Shown here: positions 55,151 through 63,668 of the stretch, piece by piece
Position numbering within the stretch: the first letter of the stretch is position 1
Layout of the letters: every line of letters starts with the position of its first letter
Position numbers and translations under genes: made by a program
Notes under the pieces: model-generated
Database searches by the model: none
What the model saw: only the letters and a program-made list of their open reading frames with translations
What the model was told of the DNA's origin: nothing
Assembly (NCBI GenBank): GCA_028284705.1
Contig: JANQRE010000004.1
Coordinates: forward strand, 62,001-126,000
DNA from: Paracoccaceae bacterium
GTDB taxonomy: Bacteria > Pseudomonadota > Alphaproteobacteria > Rhodobacterales > Rhodobacteraceae
Reading direction: 5' to 3'
DNA length: 64,000 bases

Positions 55151-55579
55151 TCACGCCGGATTTGCAGGCGAAACCGAGCGGCTGAGAAGGATCGCATCGA
55201 CCCGACCGCCCTCCGGTGTGCGGTAATAGTCCGGACGACGGCCCGTCTCGACAAAGTCGAATTTGGCGTAAAGGGCGCGGGCCGGTTTGTTGGTCTGCGC
55301 GACCTCTAGGAAGACCGATTGTGCGCCCCGATCCGCCGCCTCAGTCAGGAAGCTCTGCACCAGCCGCGCGGCGATCCCGCGACGCTGCCGGTTGGGATGC
55401 ACCGCCATGGTCAGAAGCTCTGCCTCATCGGCGGCGACACGCCCCAACAGGAAGCCGTGCTCCTCCGTCAGCAGTACCGCGCCCGGGCCATCCAGCAAAC
55501 CCGCAAAAGCTTTTGGCGACCACGGTTTGGGCGTTGTGAAGCACAACTCATGCAGGGCGGAGAGCGCTTCAGGCGTCAT
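55151..55579 (-). CDS. rimI: Ribosomal-protein-S18-alanine N-acetyltransferase-like
   Basis: A 142-residue GNAT acetyltransferase. LLTMAVHPNRQRRGIAARLVQSFL is the acetyl-CoA pyrophosphate loop (Q/R-x-x-G-x-A), and ALYAKFDFVETGRRPDYYR the carboxy-terminal motif. It overlaps tsaB by about 11 bp, the common rimI-tsaB pairing. ATG 55579 is assumed. Confidence 0.88.
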   Translation of the reverse strand: MTPEALSALHELCFTTPKPWSPKAFAGLLDGPGAVLLTEEHGFLLGRVAADEAELLTMAVHPNRQRRGIAARLVQSFLTEAADRGAQSVFLEVAQTNKPARALYAKFDFVETGRRPDYYRTPEGGRVDAILLSRSVSPANPA

Positions 55580-56255
55580 CAAGGATCACCGGCGCGGGGT
55601 CACGCGGCGGAGCCGCATCGGCAGGTCGCACATAGAGCGGGGCCGGGCGGAGAATCTCGCCACCTGCCTGCAAGCGCGCCTCTGTGATCCGCGCGATGCG
55701 GGGACCGATCTCCTCCAGCGCGGCTTCGGATGCCTCCGCTTCGCAGGGCCGCGCAATTTCCGCGGCGCGAAAACCACGCACCCGCATATTCGTAGGCAAG
55801 CGTAGGTCCTCAGGCGGTGCGGCAGGGTCAATCACGCGCGGCGCGCCTTGCGCGACACCATAGCGAAACGCCTGCACATAGGCCTGACCGCGCGGCGCAG
55901 GCACCGCGACGATCTCGGCAGGATAGGCCGCCAACCCATTGGGATCGCGCATAATTTCAAAAGTGGAGACACCAATCGCCGGGATGCCAAGCGACAGCGC
56001 GAGCCCCCGCGCGGCAGAGACCGAAATGCGGATACCGGTGAAATTTCCTGGCCCAATCCCGACGCCAATCGCGTCCAGGTCCTGAAAGCTCTTGCTTTTG
56101 GCCGCGAGGGTATCTTCCAGAACGCCCACGAGCGCTTCTGCTTGCCCCTTCACCATCGTCACCTGCGCTTCACCATAAATGGCGTCCTCACACAGCAAGG
56201 CTGCGGCACAATGGGGCCCGGAGGTATCAAAAGCCAGAATGGTCGGATCGCTCAT
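55569..56255 (-). CDS. tsaB: tRNA t6A threonylcarbamoyltransferase partner
   Basis: A 228-residue ASKHA-fold protein. LAFDTSGPHCAAALL, then GVGIGPGNFTGIRISVSAARGLALSL are TsaB signatures. With TsaD and TsaE it forms N6-threonylcarbamoyladenosine on tRNA. Only tsaB is in the window. Confidence 0.92.
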   Translation of the reverse strand: MSDPTILAFDTSGPHCAAALLCEDAIYGEAQVTMVKGQAEALVGVLEDTLAAKSKSFQDLDAIGVGIGPGNFTGIRISVSAARGLALSLGIPAIGVSTFEIMRDPNGLAAYPAEIVAVPAPRGQAYVQAFRYGVAQGAPRVIDPAAPPEDLRLPTNMRVRGFRAAEIARPCEAEASEAALEEIGPRIARITEARLQAGGEILRPAPLYVRPADAAPPRDPAPVILDDA

Positions 56256-56320
56256 GGCCGGGGTTTAGGCTGCCGCCTCGCGGACCTCAACCCGCATCTG
56301 CAGGCAGCGCTCCGAACCGA

Positions 56321-56881
56321 TCAGGCGGCGACGGGGCGCACCTCAACCACTTCGGGAATGTAATGGCGCAGCAGGTTCTCAATGCCCATCTTCAGCGTGA
56401 GTGTTGAGGAGGGGCAGCCCGCGCAGGCGCCTTGCATGTGCAGATAGACAACGCCGCGATCAAAACCGTGGAAAGTGATGTCCCCGCCATCTTGCGCCAC
56501 GGCGGGGCGCACGCGCGTGTCAAGCAGTTCCTTGATTTGCCCAACGATTTCAGCATCTTCGCCGTCGTGCTCTGCATGACCCGACGCCTCGGCTTCGCCT
56601 TCAAGCGCAGGCTGCCCGGACTGAAAATGCTCCATGATCGCGCCCAGGATCGCTGGCTTGATGTGGTCCCATTCGGTCGCATCCGCCTTGGTCACCGTCA
56701 CGAAATCGCTGCCCAGAAACACGCCTGTCACGCCTTCAACGCCGAAGACCCGTGAGGCGAGGGGTGATTTGTCCGCCGTGTCCGAGCTTGGGAAATCCGC
56801 GGTGCCGGTGCCCAGAACGCTCTGGCCCGGAAGGAACTTCAATGTGGCCGGGTTCGGGGTGCTTTCGGTCTGGATGAACAT
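56321..56881 (-). CDS. nfuA: NfuA-type iron-sulfur carrier
   Basis: A 186-residue protein with two domains: an amino-terminal Nfu_N-type domain (FIQTESTPNPATLKFLPGQ) and a carboxy-terminal NifU-like domain with GACAGCPSSTLTLKMGIE, whose CxxC binds the cluster. It carries Fe-S clusters to target proteins. ATG 56881 matches family starts. An Irr-like control element lies 63 bp upstream. Confidence 0.92.
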   Translation of the reverse strand: MFIQTESTPNPATLKFLPGQSVLGTGTADFPSSDTADKSPLASRVFGVEGVTGVFLGSDFVTVTKADATEWDHIKPAILGAIMEHFQSGQPALEGEAEASGHAEHDGEDAEIVGQIKELLDTRVRPAVAQDGGDITFHGFDRGVVYLHMQGACAGCPSSTLTLKMGIENLLRHYIPEVVEVRPVAA

Positions 56882-56943
56882 GAGAAGTCGACCTTTCTGA
56901 TCAGGATTAGCTTCAATATGGCAACCCACCCCGGAAAGGTCAA

Positions 56944-56966
56944 TGATTTAGAACTATTCTAAATCA
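56944..56966. promoter_or_regulatory. Irr-type iron-control element upstream of nfuA
   Basis: TTTAGAA and TTCTAAA are inverted around CTA, extending to perfect 10-bp arms (TGATTTAGAA / TTCTAAATCA). This is the arrangement reported for the Irr-bound iron-control element of Alphaproteobacteria. It stands 63 bp before nfuA. Confidence 0.6.
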
Positions 56967-56979
56967 ATCCCATCGCTGC

Positions 56980-57435
56980 TCAGCTGATCGCCTCAAGCCG
57001 TTCCTTAGATAAATCCCCCGGCACAATCGTGATCGGCATAGGCAAGGTACCGGAACTCCGCGTCAATTGCGTCACCAATGGCCCCGGCCCACCGGAGCCC
57101 GTGCCCGCCCCCAGTACCAGCACGCCAACCTCCGGGTCATCGGAAACCTGTGCCAGGATTTCCGCCACCGGCTCGCCCTCACGGATCACCAGTTCCGGGT
57201 CGATATTCTCCTTGTCGCGCATCCACTTGGCGAAGACTTCGAAATGCGCTTCGATCCGCTCCCGCGCCTCGGCCCGCATAATATCTCCGACCCCGATCCA
57301 GTGTTGAAACTCCTCGGGTGGAATGACCGCCAACACCTCCACACCGCCGCCGGTTTTGGCAGCCCGCATCGCTGCAAAGCGCATGGCGTTGAGGCATTCT
57401 TTGCTGTCATCCAGCACCACCATGAATTTGCGCAT
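56980..57435 (-). CDS. Universal stress protein (UspA family)
   Basis: A 151-residue single-domain USP. KFMVVLDDSKECLNAMRFA is the first strand-loop and VLVLGAGTGSGGPGPLVTQL contains the G-x-x-G-x9-G-type nucleotide loop. Its gene is preceded by the iron element on one side and diverges from the Tat hydrolase. Confidence 0.9.
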   Translation of the reverse strand: MRKFMVVLDDSKECLNAMRFAAMRAAKTGGGVEVLAVIPPEEFQHWIGVGDIMRAEARERIEAHFEVFAKWMRDKENIDPELVIREGEPVAEILAQVSDDPEVGVLVLGAGTGSGGPGPLVTQLTRSSGTLPMPITIVPGDLSKERLEAIS

Positions 57436-57534
57436 CGGCGCGTCTCCCTCGTCCTTTTTGCCTCAAGAATGTGATTTCACGAGGCCGGTCTCGCCCGCTA
57501 CTCTCGCGGAAAAGACCGGGAGGGACCAGAGACA

Positions 57535-58476
57535 ATGCACATCACACGCCGCGACATGCTGGCGGGGCTCGCCAGCACCGTTTTCCTGCCCTCAGGTCCA
57601 GCCACGGCCGCTGGAATGATGCCCATGCGCGCCATTCGCCAGTTTCCCTTGGGAGATATGAGCATCACCGTAATCGACGATGGCAGCTTCTCGATGGGCG
57701 TGGGGATGTTTGCCTCTAACGCCAAGGCGGAGATCGGCCCCTATCTGGAGAGCTATGGGCTCGACGGCAAGATGGCCGAAATCCCGTTGCAGGTGATGCT
57801 GGTCGAGACCGAAGGCACCCGCGTGCTGATCGATACAGGCATGGGCGATGTCACCTTCCATGGCAATGAGGAGGATTCGGGGCGCTTGGTGCGTTCACTT
57901 GAAAGTATCGGCCTAAGCCCCCGGGATATAGACATTCTTATTCTCACCCATGGTCACCCGGACCATGTCGGCGGGTTGACGATCGGTGGCGAGCGGGTCT
58001 TCACCGCCGCCGACCACTACATCCCCGACATCGAGTTCAAGTTCTGGACGCAATCACCTGACCGCGCCCCCGAAGGCCTGCGCGAGATGATCAAGGAATG
58101 CCGCCGTCACCTGTTGCCCGTTGCCCACGGGATCAAAAGCTATGCGGATGAGCAGGAGATTGCACCCGGGGTCTTCGCTGTGTCAGCACCGGGTCACACC
58201 CATGGGCATTTTGCGGTACGACTTGAAAGTCGGGGACAAAAGCTCCTGCATCTGGTCGATACCGCGGTGCATTACATCGCCGGGCTCGAACATCCCGAAT
58301 GGACGGTGGGGGCCGATCTCGACAAACCGCGGGCGGTAGAGACCCGGCGTCGGCTTCTCAGTCAGGCGGTTGAGGAACGGCTTCTAATCGCCGGATATCA
58401 CTTCCCTTTCCCCGGCGTGGGTCGGGTCATGCGCTATGGTGAGGGGTTCCGCTACGTCCCCGTCCCGCTGGTCTGA
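57535..58476 (+). CDS. Tat-exported metallo-beta-lactamase-fold hydrolase
   Basis: A 313-residue protein. MHITRRDMLAGLASTVFLPSGPATAA is a twin-arginine signal (T-R-R-D-M-L). The mature MBL domain has THGHPDHVGGL, then SAPGHTHGH and LVDTAVH. It is folded and metal-loaded before export to the periplasm. Its end overlaps the convergent DUF2235 gene by 25 bp. Substrate unknown. Confidence 0.88.
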   Translation: MHITRRDMLAGLASTVFLPSGPATAAGMMPMRAIRQFPLGDMSITVIDDGSFSMGVGMFASNAKAEIGPYLESYGLDGKMAEIPLQVMLVETEGTRVLIDTGMGDVTFHGNEEDSGRLVRSLESIGLSPRDIDILILTHGHPDHVGGLTIGGERVFTAADHYIPDIEFKFWTQSPDRAPEGLREMIKECRRHLLPVAHGIKSYADEQEIAPGVFAVSAPGHTHGHFAVRLESRGQKLLHLVDTAVHYIAGLEHPEWTVGADLDKPRAVETRRRLLSQAVEERLLIAGYHFPFPGVGRVMRYGEGFRYVPVPLV

Positions 58477-59573
58477 GTCCAACGAAACCGCTCGCCGACG
58501 GTTTGCCGCCAGGATCGGCGTTTCTTGACCGAGCTGTGAATGCGCTCCGACGGATCGCGCCCGATGACACGACGACGGCGCAGCAGAAACAATTTGCCCC
58601 AGCCCCGGTTCATCCCCACGGACGGCGCCTCCGCGTCCGTTTCAAAATGTGCCCGCCAATTCATCGGCAGGGGAAGGCCCACAGTCTCGGCCTTGTCGAG
58701 CATCCAGACAAGCGAGAGGTTCGCCAGCGGGCGTGCTGCCTCGAACCCCAGCAGGTGACCACCTACATCGCCATGGGTGCCGCGAAACCACACCTGTTCC
58801 AGATCGCCCTCATAGCCCGCACGCGTTTGCCAGAGCACCGGCTCAAAGGCGCGCCGCATCTCGTCATGGGCAATCGCGTGATAGCCGTGGCGCACATGAC
58901 AGCCGAGCTGATGGTTGTGAAACTCATGCTCAACCGGCGAGAAGCGCCAGAAAACCGGCGCGCGGAAGCCAAGCGCCCGCACCGTGTCCCAGACCCCGAT
59001 CATGTCGATATTGGTTTCCTTGTGGCAATGCGCATCGTGAAATTCCCGTGCCGCGGGGCTGTCAGGGCCACGCCGGTAATGCCGATAGGCGAGCCGCACA
59101 TAGCGCTCCGTCGCGCAATCCGCTTTCAGAAGCCCGATCCGGTCAATCACGCCTGCGAGCGAGCGCACCGCGTAAGCGCCACGGGAATAGCCGAAAAGGA
59201 AGATGCGGTCGCCGGGGCGGTAACGCGACGCGATCACCCCATAGGCCCGGCGGATTTGCCGATTGATCCCCACACCGGCCATCACATCGACCGCGCGCCT
59301 GAGGCCCTGCCACTGAATACCGGCCTCATAATGCAGCGATATCGGGTGTTTACGGGCCACTTCTTGCATCAAGCGAAAAGTCTTGCCCGCATGGGTCTCC
59401 AGACCCTCTTCCAACGTCGACATGGTCCCATCGAGGATCACCACATGGGTCACCGGACCCCGGGCCCGCGTTGTTGAAATGGTGGTGGGAGCCGGGCCGA
59501 ACCCGGCCAGTTGCCGCAAGCGAGAGGTCATCTCGCTCGCGTATCGGCGCAGGTTTGACACTTTGTTACTCAT
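58452..59573 (-). CDS. DUF2235 (T6SS Tle1-like) alpha/beta hydrolase
   Basis: A 373-residue protein of the DUF2235 family. The nucleophile elbow is LFGYSRGAYAVRSLAG (G-x-S-x-G), with NIDMIGVWDTV and WFRGTHGDVGGH providing the Asp and His. Members include phospholipase effectors of type VI secretion as well as housekeeping hydrolases. No T6SS genes are present, so the role is open. Start ATG 59573. Confidence 0.85.
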   Translation of the reverse strand: MSNKVSNLRRYASEMTSRLRQLAGFGPAPTTISTTRARGPVTHVVILDGTMSTLEEGLETHAGKTFRLMQEVARKHPISLHYEAGIQWQGLRRAVDVMAGVGINRQIRRAYGVIASRYRPGDRIFLFGYSRGAYAVRSLAGVIDRIGLLKADCATERYVRLAYRHYRRGPDSPAAREFHDAHCHKETNIDMIGVWDTVRALGFRAPVFWRFSPVEHEFHNHQLGCHVRHGYHAIAHDEMRRAFEPVLWQTRAGYEGDLEQVWFRGTHGDVGGHLLGFEAARPLANLSLVWMLDKAETVGLPLPMNWRAHFETDAEAPSVGMNRGWGKLFLLRRRRVIGRDPSERIHSSVKKRRSWRQTVGERFRWTQTSGTGT

Positions 59574-59686
59574 GCGAGCGTTGCCCTTCGTCACGCCCCC
59601 TCAAAACGCAACATACCCGAAGGACGCGCGTTTTGGCATCAAACTACAGTCACAGTTCTGAAACAATTCTAAATGGCGCATTAAAA

Positions 59687-59706
59687 AACCGGCCCTGAGG
59701 CCGGTT
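59687..59706 (-). terminator. Rho-independent terminator of rpmB
   Basis: AACCGGCC / GGCCGGTT with loop CTGA on the plus strand; on the minus strand it ends in a TTTTTTAA run, 27 bp past the rpmB stop. Confidence 0.8.
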
Positions 59707-59732
59707 CTTTGGAAACTCAAGACTGCCAGCGG

Positions 59733-60020
59733 TCAAGCGCTGGCTTGCGCTTTCGCGATGTCTTTCTTCACTTTCAGCGCTTTGGCGGACAGCTCGCTGT
59801 CCTTGGCTTTCGCCATGAAGCCGTCGAGCCCACCGCGATGATCCACCGTCCGCAGGGCGGCGGCAGAGATGCGAAACTTGAAGGACTGACCCAGAGTGTC
59901 GGAGGTCAGCGTGACATCATTGAGGTTCGGCAAGAACCGGCGCTTGGTCTTGTTGTTTGCGTGGCTGACATTGTTGCCAACCATCGGGCCTTTGCCCGTA
60001 AGTTCACAGACGCGCGACAT
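59733..60020 (-). CDS. rpmB: 50S ribosomal protein L28
   Basis: A 95-residue L28: [38 protein letters not shown] is the family opening, and [20 protein letters not shown] follows. GAGGA precedes the ATG. It is monocistronic with its own terminator and a good promoter. Confidence 0.97.
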   Translation of the reverse strand: MSRVCELTGKGPMVGNNVSHANNKTKRRFLPNLNDVTLTSDTLGQSFKFRISAAALRTVDHRGGLDGFMAKAKDSELSAKALKVKKDIAKAQASA

Positions 60021-60088
60021 GGGTCCATTCCTCGTGCTTAAAACATGAAAGGCACCGCGTCGGCAGTGCCCTCGAAATCCGTTCGCGC

Positions 60089-60117
60089 GGTTTAGTAGGA
60101 GATTCTGCGACCGTCAA
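60089..60117 (-). promoter_or_regulatory. Candidate rpmB promoter
   Basis: On the minus strand TTGACG (60112-60117), 17-bp spacing, and TAAACC (60089-60094). Consensus -35, weak -10, as is common in Rhodobacteraceae. Confidence 0.45.
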
Positions 60118-60130
60118 GGCCAAGATGGCG

Positions 60131-61099
60131 CTATTTCAGTGCGTCGAGCACCCGTGCCGCCGCGGCATCCGGCGAGGTGGTGCCAGAGGACACCGCGTCC
60201 GTTTCAGCCCGTTTCGCATCTTGCGCCGCATCCGAGGCTTCAAGCCGTGCCATCAGCCCGATCTTCACCGCTTCCTCGAACCAATGCACCGCCTGATCGG
60301 CGCGGTTTTTCTGCCAGTGACCTTCGGCTTTGCGCCACTCCGACAGCTCCACCATCGCTGCCCAGGCCGCATCCAGCCCGTCCTGCTCGGTGGCCGACAC
60401 CATCATCGCCTTGGGAAACAAATCCGGGTCCTGCGGGCGTTTTCGCAACAGCCTGAGCGCACCGGCATAATCCCCGCAGGTGCGCGTCGCCGCGGCCTTC
60501 AACTCGCCATCCGCCTTGTTCACCAGGATCAGATCGGCGATCTCCATGATCCCGCGCTTCACGCCCTGCAACTCATCGCCGCCCGCAGGGGCGATCAGCA
60601 GCGTGAAAATGTCCGACATCGAGGCCACCATGGTCTCCGACTGGCCCACGCCCACGGTTTCGATCAGCACCACATCGAACCCGGCGGCCTCGCAGACCGC
60701 CACCGCCTCCCGCGTTCGCCGGGCGACACCGCCAAGCTGGGTGTTCGACGGGCTCGGGCGGATGAAGGCGTTCGGGTTGCGCGACAGCTGCTCCATCCGA
60801 GTCTTGTCGCCCAGGATCGAGCCGCCCGACCGCGTCGAACTCGGGTCAATCGCCAAAACAGCCACTTTCAACCCCTGGTCGGTCAGAAACGTCCCGAACG
60901 CTTCGATAAAGGTCGATTTGCCAACCCCTGGCGTGCCAGAAAGCCCGATACGTAAGGCCTCGCGCCCGCTTGTCCGCAGCGCATCCAGCAGCGCCAGAGC
61001 GTCTTGCCTGTGATCCGCGCGTTGGCTCTCAACAAGCGTGATCCCGCGCGCCAAGGCCCGCCGGTCGCCTGCGATGATCTTTTGAGCCAACTCGGTCAT
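60131..61099 (-). CDS. meaB: Mutase-associated GTPase MeaB
   Basis: A 322-residue G3E GTPase. Walker A GLSGTPGVGKSTFIEAFG, then VLAIDPSSTRSGGSILGDKTRM and IETVGVGQSE, with NKAD base specificity. It loads and protects B12 in acyl-CoA mutases; ecm in this window is a probable client. ATG 61099 (MTELAQKIIAG) was chosen. Confidence 0.95.
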   Translation of the reverse strand: MTELAQKIIAGDRRALARGITLVESQRADHRQDALALLDALRTSGREALRIGLSGTPGVGKSTFIEAFGTFLTDQGLKVAVLAIDPSSTRSGGSILGDKTRMEQLSRNPNAFIRPSPSNTQLGGVARRTREAVAVCEAAGFDVVLIETVGVGQSETMVASMSDIFTLLIAPAGGDELQGVKRGIMEIADLILVNKADGELKAAATRTCGDYAGALRLLRKRPQDPDLFPKAMMVSATEQDGLDAAWAAMVELSEWRKAEGHWQKNRADQAVHWFEEAVKIGLMARLEASDAAQDAKRAETDAVSSGTTSPDAAAARVLDALK

Positions 61100-61197
61100 A
61101 TCAGCCCTTATGGCGCAGCGTTTTCGGGGTGGCAATCGGTGCATCCCTTTCGATCAAGGGCTGGCAGGCAACGCGGCAACGCAGTAAGCCCGTCGCG

Positions 61198-63609
61198 ATG
61201 GAGCGCTTGCCGATAGAAGACGTGCTGGAGGAGGTGATCGCCGCCATGGCGGGCGGTGTCGCCGTGCTGCAGGCGCCGCCCGGGGCGGGCAAAACCACGC
61301 GCGTGCCCCTGGCGCTTCTGAAGGCGGGCGCGTTTGAGGGCCGCCTGGTGATGCTCGAACCCCGTCGTCTGGCTGCCCGCGCCGCCGCCGAGCGCATGGC
61401 CGAGATGCTTGGCGAAAAGCCCGGCAAAACAGTGGGCTACCGGATGCGTGGCGAGAGCGTGGTGAGTGCGGCCACCCGCATCGAGGTCGTCACCGAAGGC
61501 ATCCTGACCCGGATGATCCAGAGCGACCCGGCGCTGTCCGGCATCGGCTGCGTGGTCTTTGACGAGTTTCACGAGCGTTCCCTGAACGGCGATCTGGGTC
61601 TCGCATTGGTGCAGGAGGTGCGCGCCGCTCTGCGCACTGACCTCAAACTGCTGGTGATGTCGGCCACCCTGGACGCAGACCCGGTGGCCGCGCTTTTGGG
61701 CGCGCCGATCGTCACGTCCGAGGGCCGCGCTTTCCCGGTGGAGACCCGCTGGCTGGATCGCCCCTTGGGCAAGACCCGGTTCGAGACCGCCGCCGCCGAT
61801 CTGATCACCAAAGCGGCGACGGAAGAAGAGGGCGGGGTGCTCGTCTTCCTGCCGGGCGAGGGCGAAATCCGGCGCGTGGCGGCTCTCCTTAACCTGCCCG
61901 GCACCGACATCCGCCCGCTTTACGGCGCGCTGCCGTTCAAGGAGCAACGCGCCGCCATCGCACCCTCACAATCCCGCAAAGTGGTGCTTGCCACATCCAT
62001 CGCCGAAACTTCGCTCACCATCGAGGACATACGCGTCGTGGTCGATGCCGGTCGCGCCCGCCGCGCGCGGTTTGATCCCGCCGCGGGCATGACCCGGCTC
62101 ATCACCGAGCCGGTCTCCCGTGCCGAGGCCAATCAGCGCCGGGGCCGGGCGGGTCGTGTGGCGCCGGGGGTCTGTTACCGGATGTGGGCCAAGGCACAAG
62201 AGGGCGCGCTGCCCGCCTTCCCGCCGACCGAGATCGAGGCGGCGGACCTCACCGGGCTGGCCCTCGAACTCGCGGCCTGGGGCGCGAAACCCGCCGATCT
62301 GAGCTTCCTGACACCGCCGCCGGACCAGGCGCTAGCGGAGGCGGAGAACCTCCTGACTGCACTGGGCGCGCTGAAAGATGGGCGGATCACCAATCATGGA
62401 AAACGCCTCGCGACCATGCCGACTCACCCACGCTTGGCGCATATGCTCAGCCTTTCTGGGAAGCGAGCGGCCGAGGTTGCCGCAATCCTTGGTGAACGCG
62501 ATCCTTTGCCGCGCAGCGCGGGCGCCGACCTAAACTTGCGCCTCAAGGCCCTGAAACACCCGCCAGAGACCGCCAATCGCGGCGTGCTCGCCCGCATCCG
62601 GCAGGAGGCCAAACGTCTGCAGCGCTTCTGCGCTGGCCCGACCCGCTCCCTTGGTGAGATGGCGGCGCTGGCCTATCCCGACCGCGTGGGTCTCCGGCGC
62701 AAGGGCAGCGAACCGCGCTATGTGCTGTCCGGCGGCAAAGGCGCGGCGCTCACTGCCGACGATCCGCTCGCCGCGCAGCGCCTCATCGTCGCGCTCGATC
62801 TCGGCGGTGAGGGGCGGGACGCGCGCTGTCGTCTCGCCGCGCCGCTCACCGAAAGCGAGCTGCGTGGGCTTTACGGCCACCAGATCACATGGGTTGAAAC
62901 ATGCCATTGGTCGAAACGCGACCGTAAGGTCGCCGCGCGGCGGCAGGAATGTTTCGGCGCCCTGATCCTCAAGGACGAGATCTGGCGCGACGCGACACCT
63001 GACGCGCTCGCCGCCGCAGCACTTGAGGGCGTGCGTGACCTCGGCATTTCGGCCCTCAATTGGAGCAAAGCCGCCCGGCTCCTGCGCGCCCGCGTCGAAA
63101 CCCTGCGCGCCCAAGGGGTTACGCTGCCCGATTGGTCCGATGACGGCCTGACCGCGCGGCTCGAAGACTGGCTTCTGCCCTTTCTCACCGGGATCAAGGA
63201 CGCCGCCGGGATCAAGGCGCTCGACCCACATGAGGCTCTCAAAGCCGGTCTCGGCTGGAACAAACTGGCCGAGCTGGACCGCCTCGCCCCGCCCAAGATC
63301 ACCACGCCCTTGGGCCGCGATCTGGCGCTCGATTATTCCGGCGACACCCCCGCCATCGCGGTCCGTCTGCAGGAGATGTTCGGCACCACCACGCACCCCA
63401 CCATCGGCCCTGAACGCCTGCCGGTGCAGATCACGCTCCTCTCCCCCGCGCAACGCCCCGTCCAGGTCACCACCGATCTGCCCGGTTTCTGGGCCGGCTC
63501 CTACGCCGATGTGCGCAAGGACATGAAGGCCCGCTACCCCAAACATCCTTGGCCCGAGGACCCCACTCAGGCCGACCCGACCCTGCGCGCCAAACCGCGC
63601 AAACCCTAG
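61198..63609 (+). CDS. hrpB: ATP-dependent helicase HrpB
   Basis: An 803-residue DExH helicase. QAPPGAGKTTRVPLALL (motif I), MLEPRRLAARAAAERM (Ia), VVFDEFHERSLNGDLGLAL (II), MSATLDADPVA (III), TSIAETSLTIEDIRVVVDAG and QRRGRAGRVAPGVCYR (V, VI). The carboxy part is the HrpB-specific extension. Start ATG 61198. It is divergent from meaB. RNA- or DNA-related role not settled. Confidence 0.95.
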   Translation: MERLPIEDVLEEVIAAMAGGVAVLQAPPGAGKTTRVPLALLKAGAFEGRLVMLEPRRLAARAAAERMAEMLGEKPGKTVGYRMRGESVVSAATRIEVVTEGILTRMIQSDPALSGIGCVVFDEFHERSLNGDLGLALVQEVRAALRTDLKLLVMSATLDADPVAALLGAPIVTSEGRAFPVETRWLDRPLGKTRFETAAADLITKAATEEEGGVLVFLPGEGEIRRVAALLNLPGTDIRPLYGALPFKEQRAAIAPSQSRKVVLATSIAETSLTIEDIRVVVDAGRARRARFDPAAGMTRLITEPVSRAEANQRRGRAGRVAPGVCYRMWAKAQEGALPAFPPTEIEAADLTGLALELAAWGAKPADLSFLTPPPDQALAEAENLLTALGALKDGRITNHGKRLATMPTHPRLAHMLSLSGKRAAEVAAILGERDPLPRSAGADLNLRLKALKHPPETANRGVLARIRQEAKRLQRFCAGPTRSLGEMAALAYPDRVGLRRKGSEPRYVLSGGKGAALTADDPLAAQRLIVALDLGGEGRDARCRLAAPLTESELRGLYGHQITWVETCHWSKRDRKVAARRQECFGALILKDEIWRDATPDALAAAALEGVRDLGISALNWSKAARLLRARVETLRAQGVTLPDWSDDGLTARLEDWLLPFLTGIKDAAGIKALDPHEALKAGLGWNKLAELDRLAPPKITTPLGRDLALDYSGDTPAIAVRLQEMFGTTTHPTIGPERLPVQITLLSPAQRPVQVTTDLPGFWAGSYADVRKDMKARYPKHPWPEDPTQADPTLRAKPRKP

Positions 63610-63668
63610 GCTCTGGACAGTGCGCGTCACGCCGCTAGTGTCACCCCAAGACAGCGCAGGAGCACGCG

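Noticed and set aside
59657-59680. Half-similar TTTAGAA/TTC arms before the DUF2235 gene
   Set aside because: Arms are misaligned and mismatched compared with the perfect element before nfuA.
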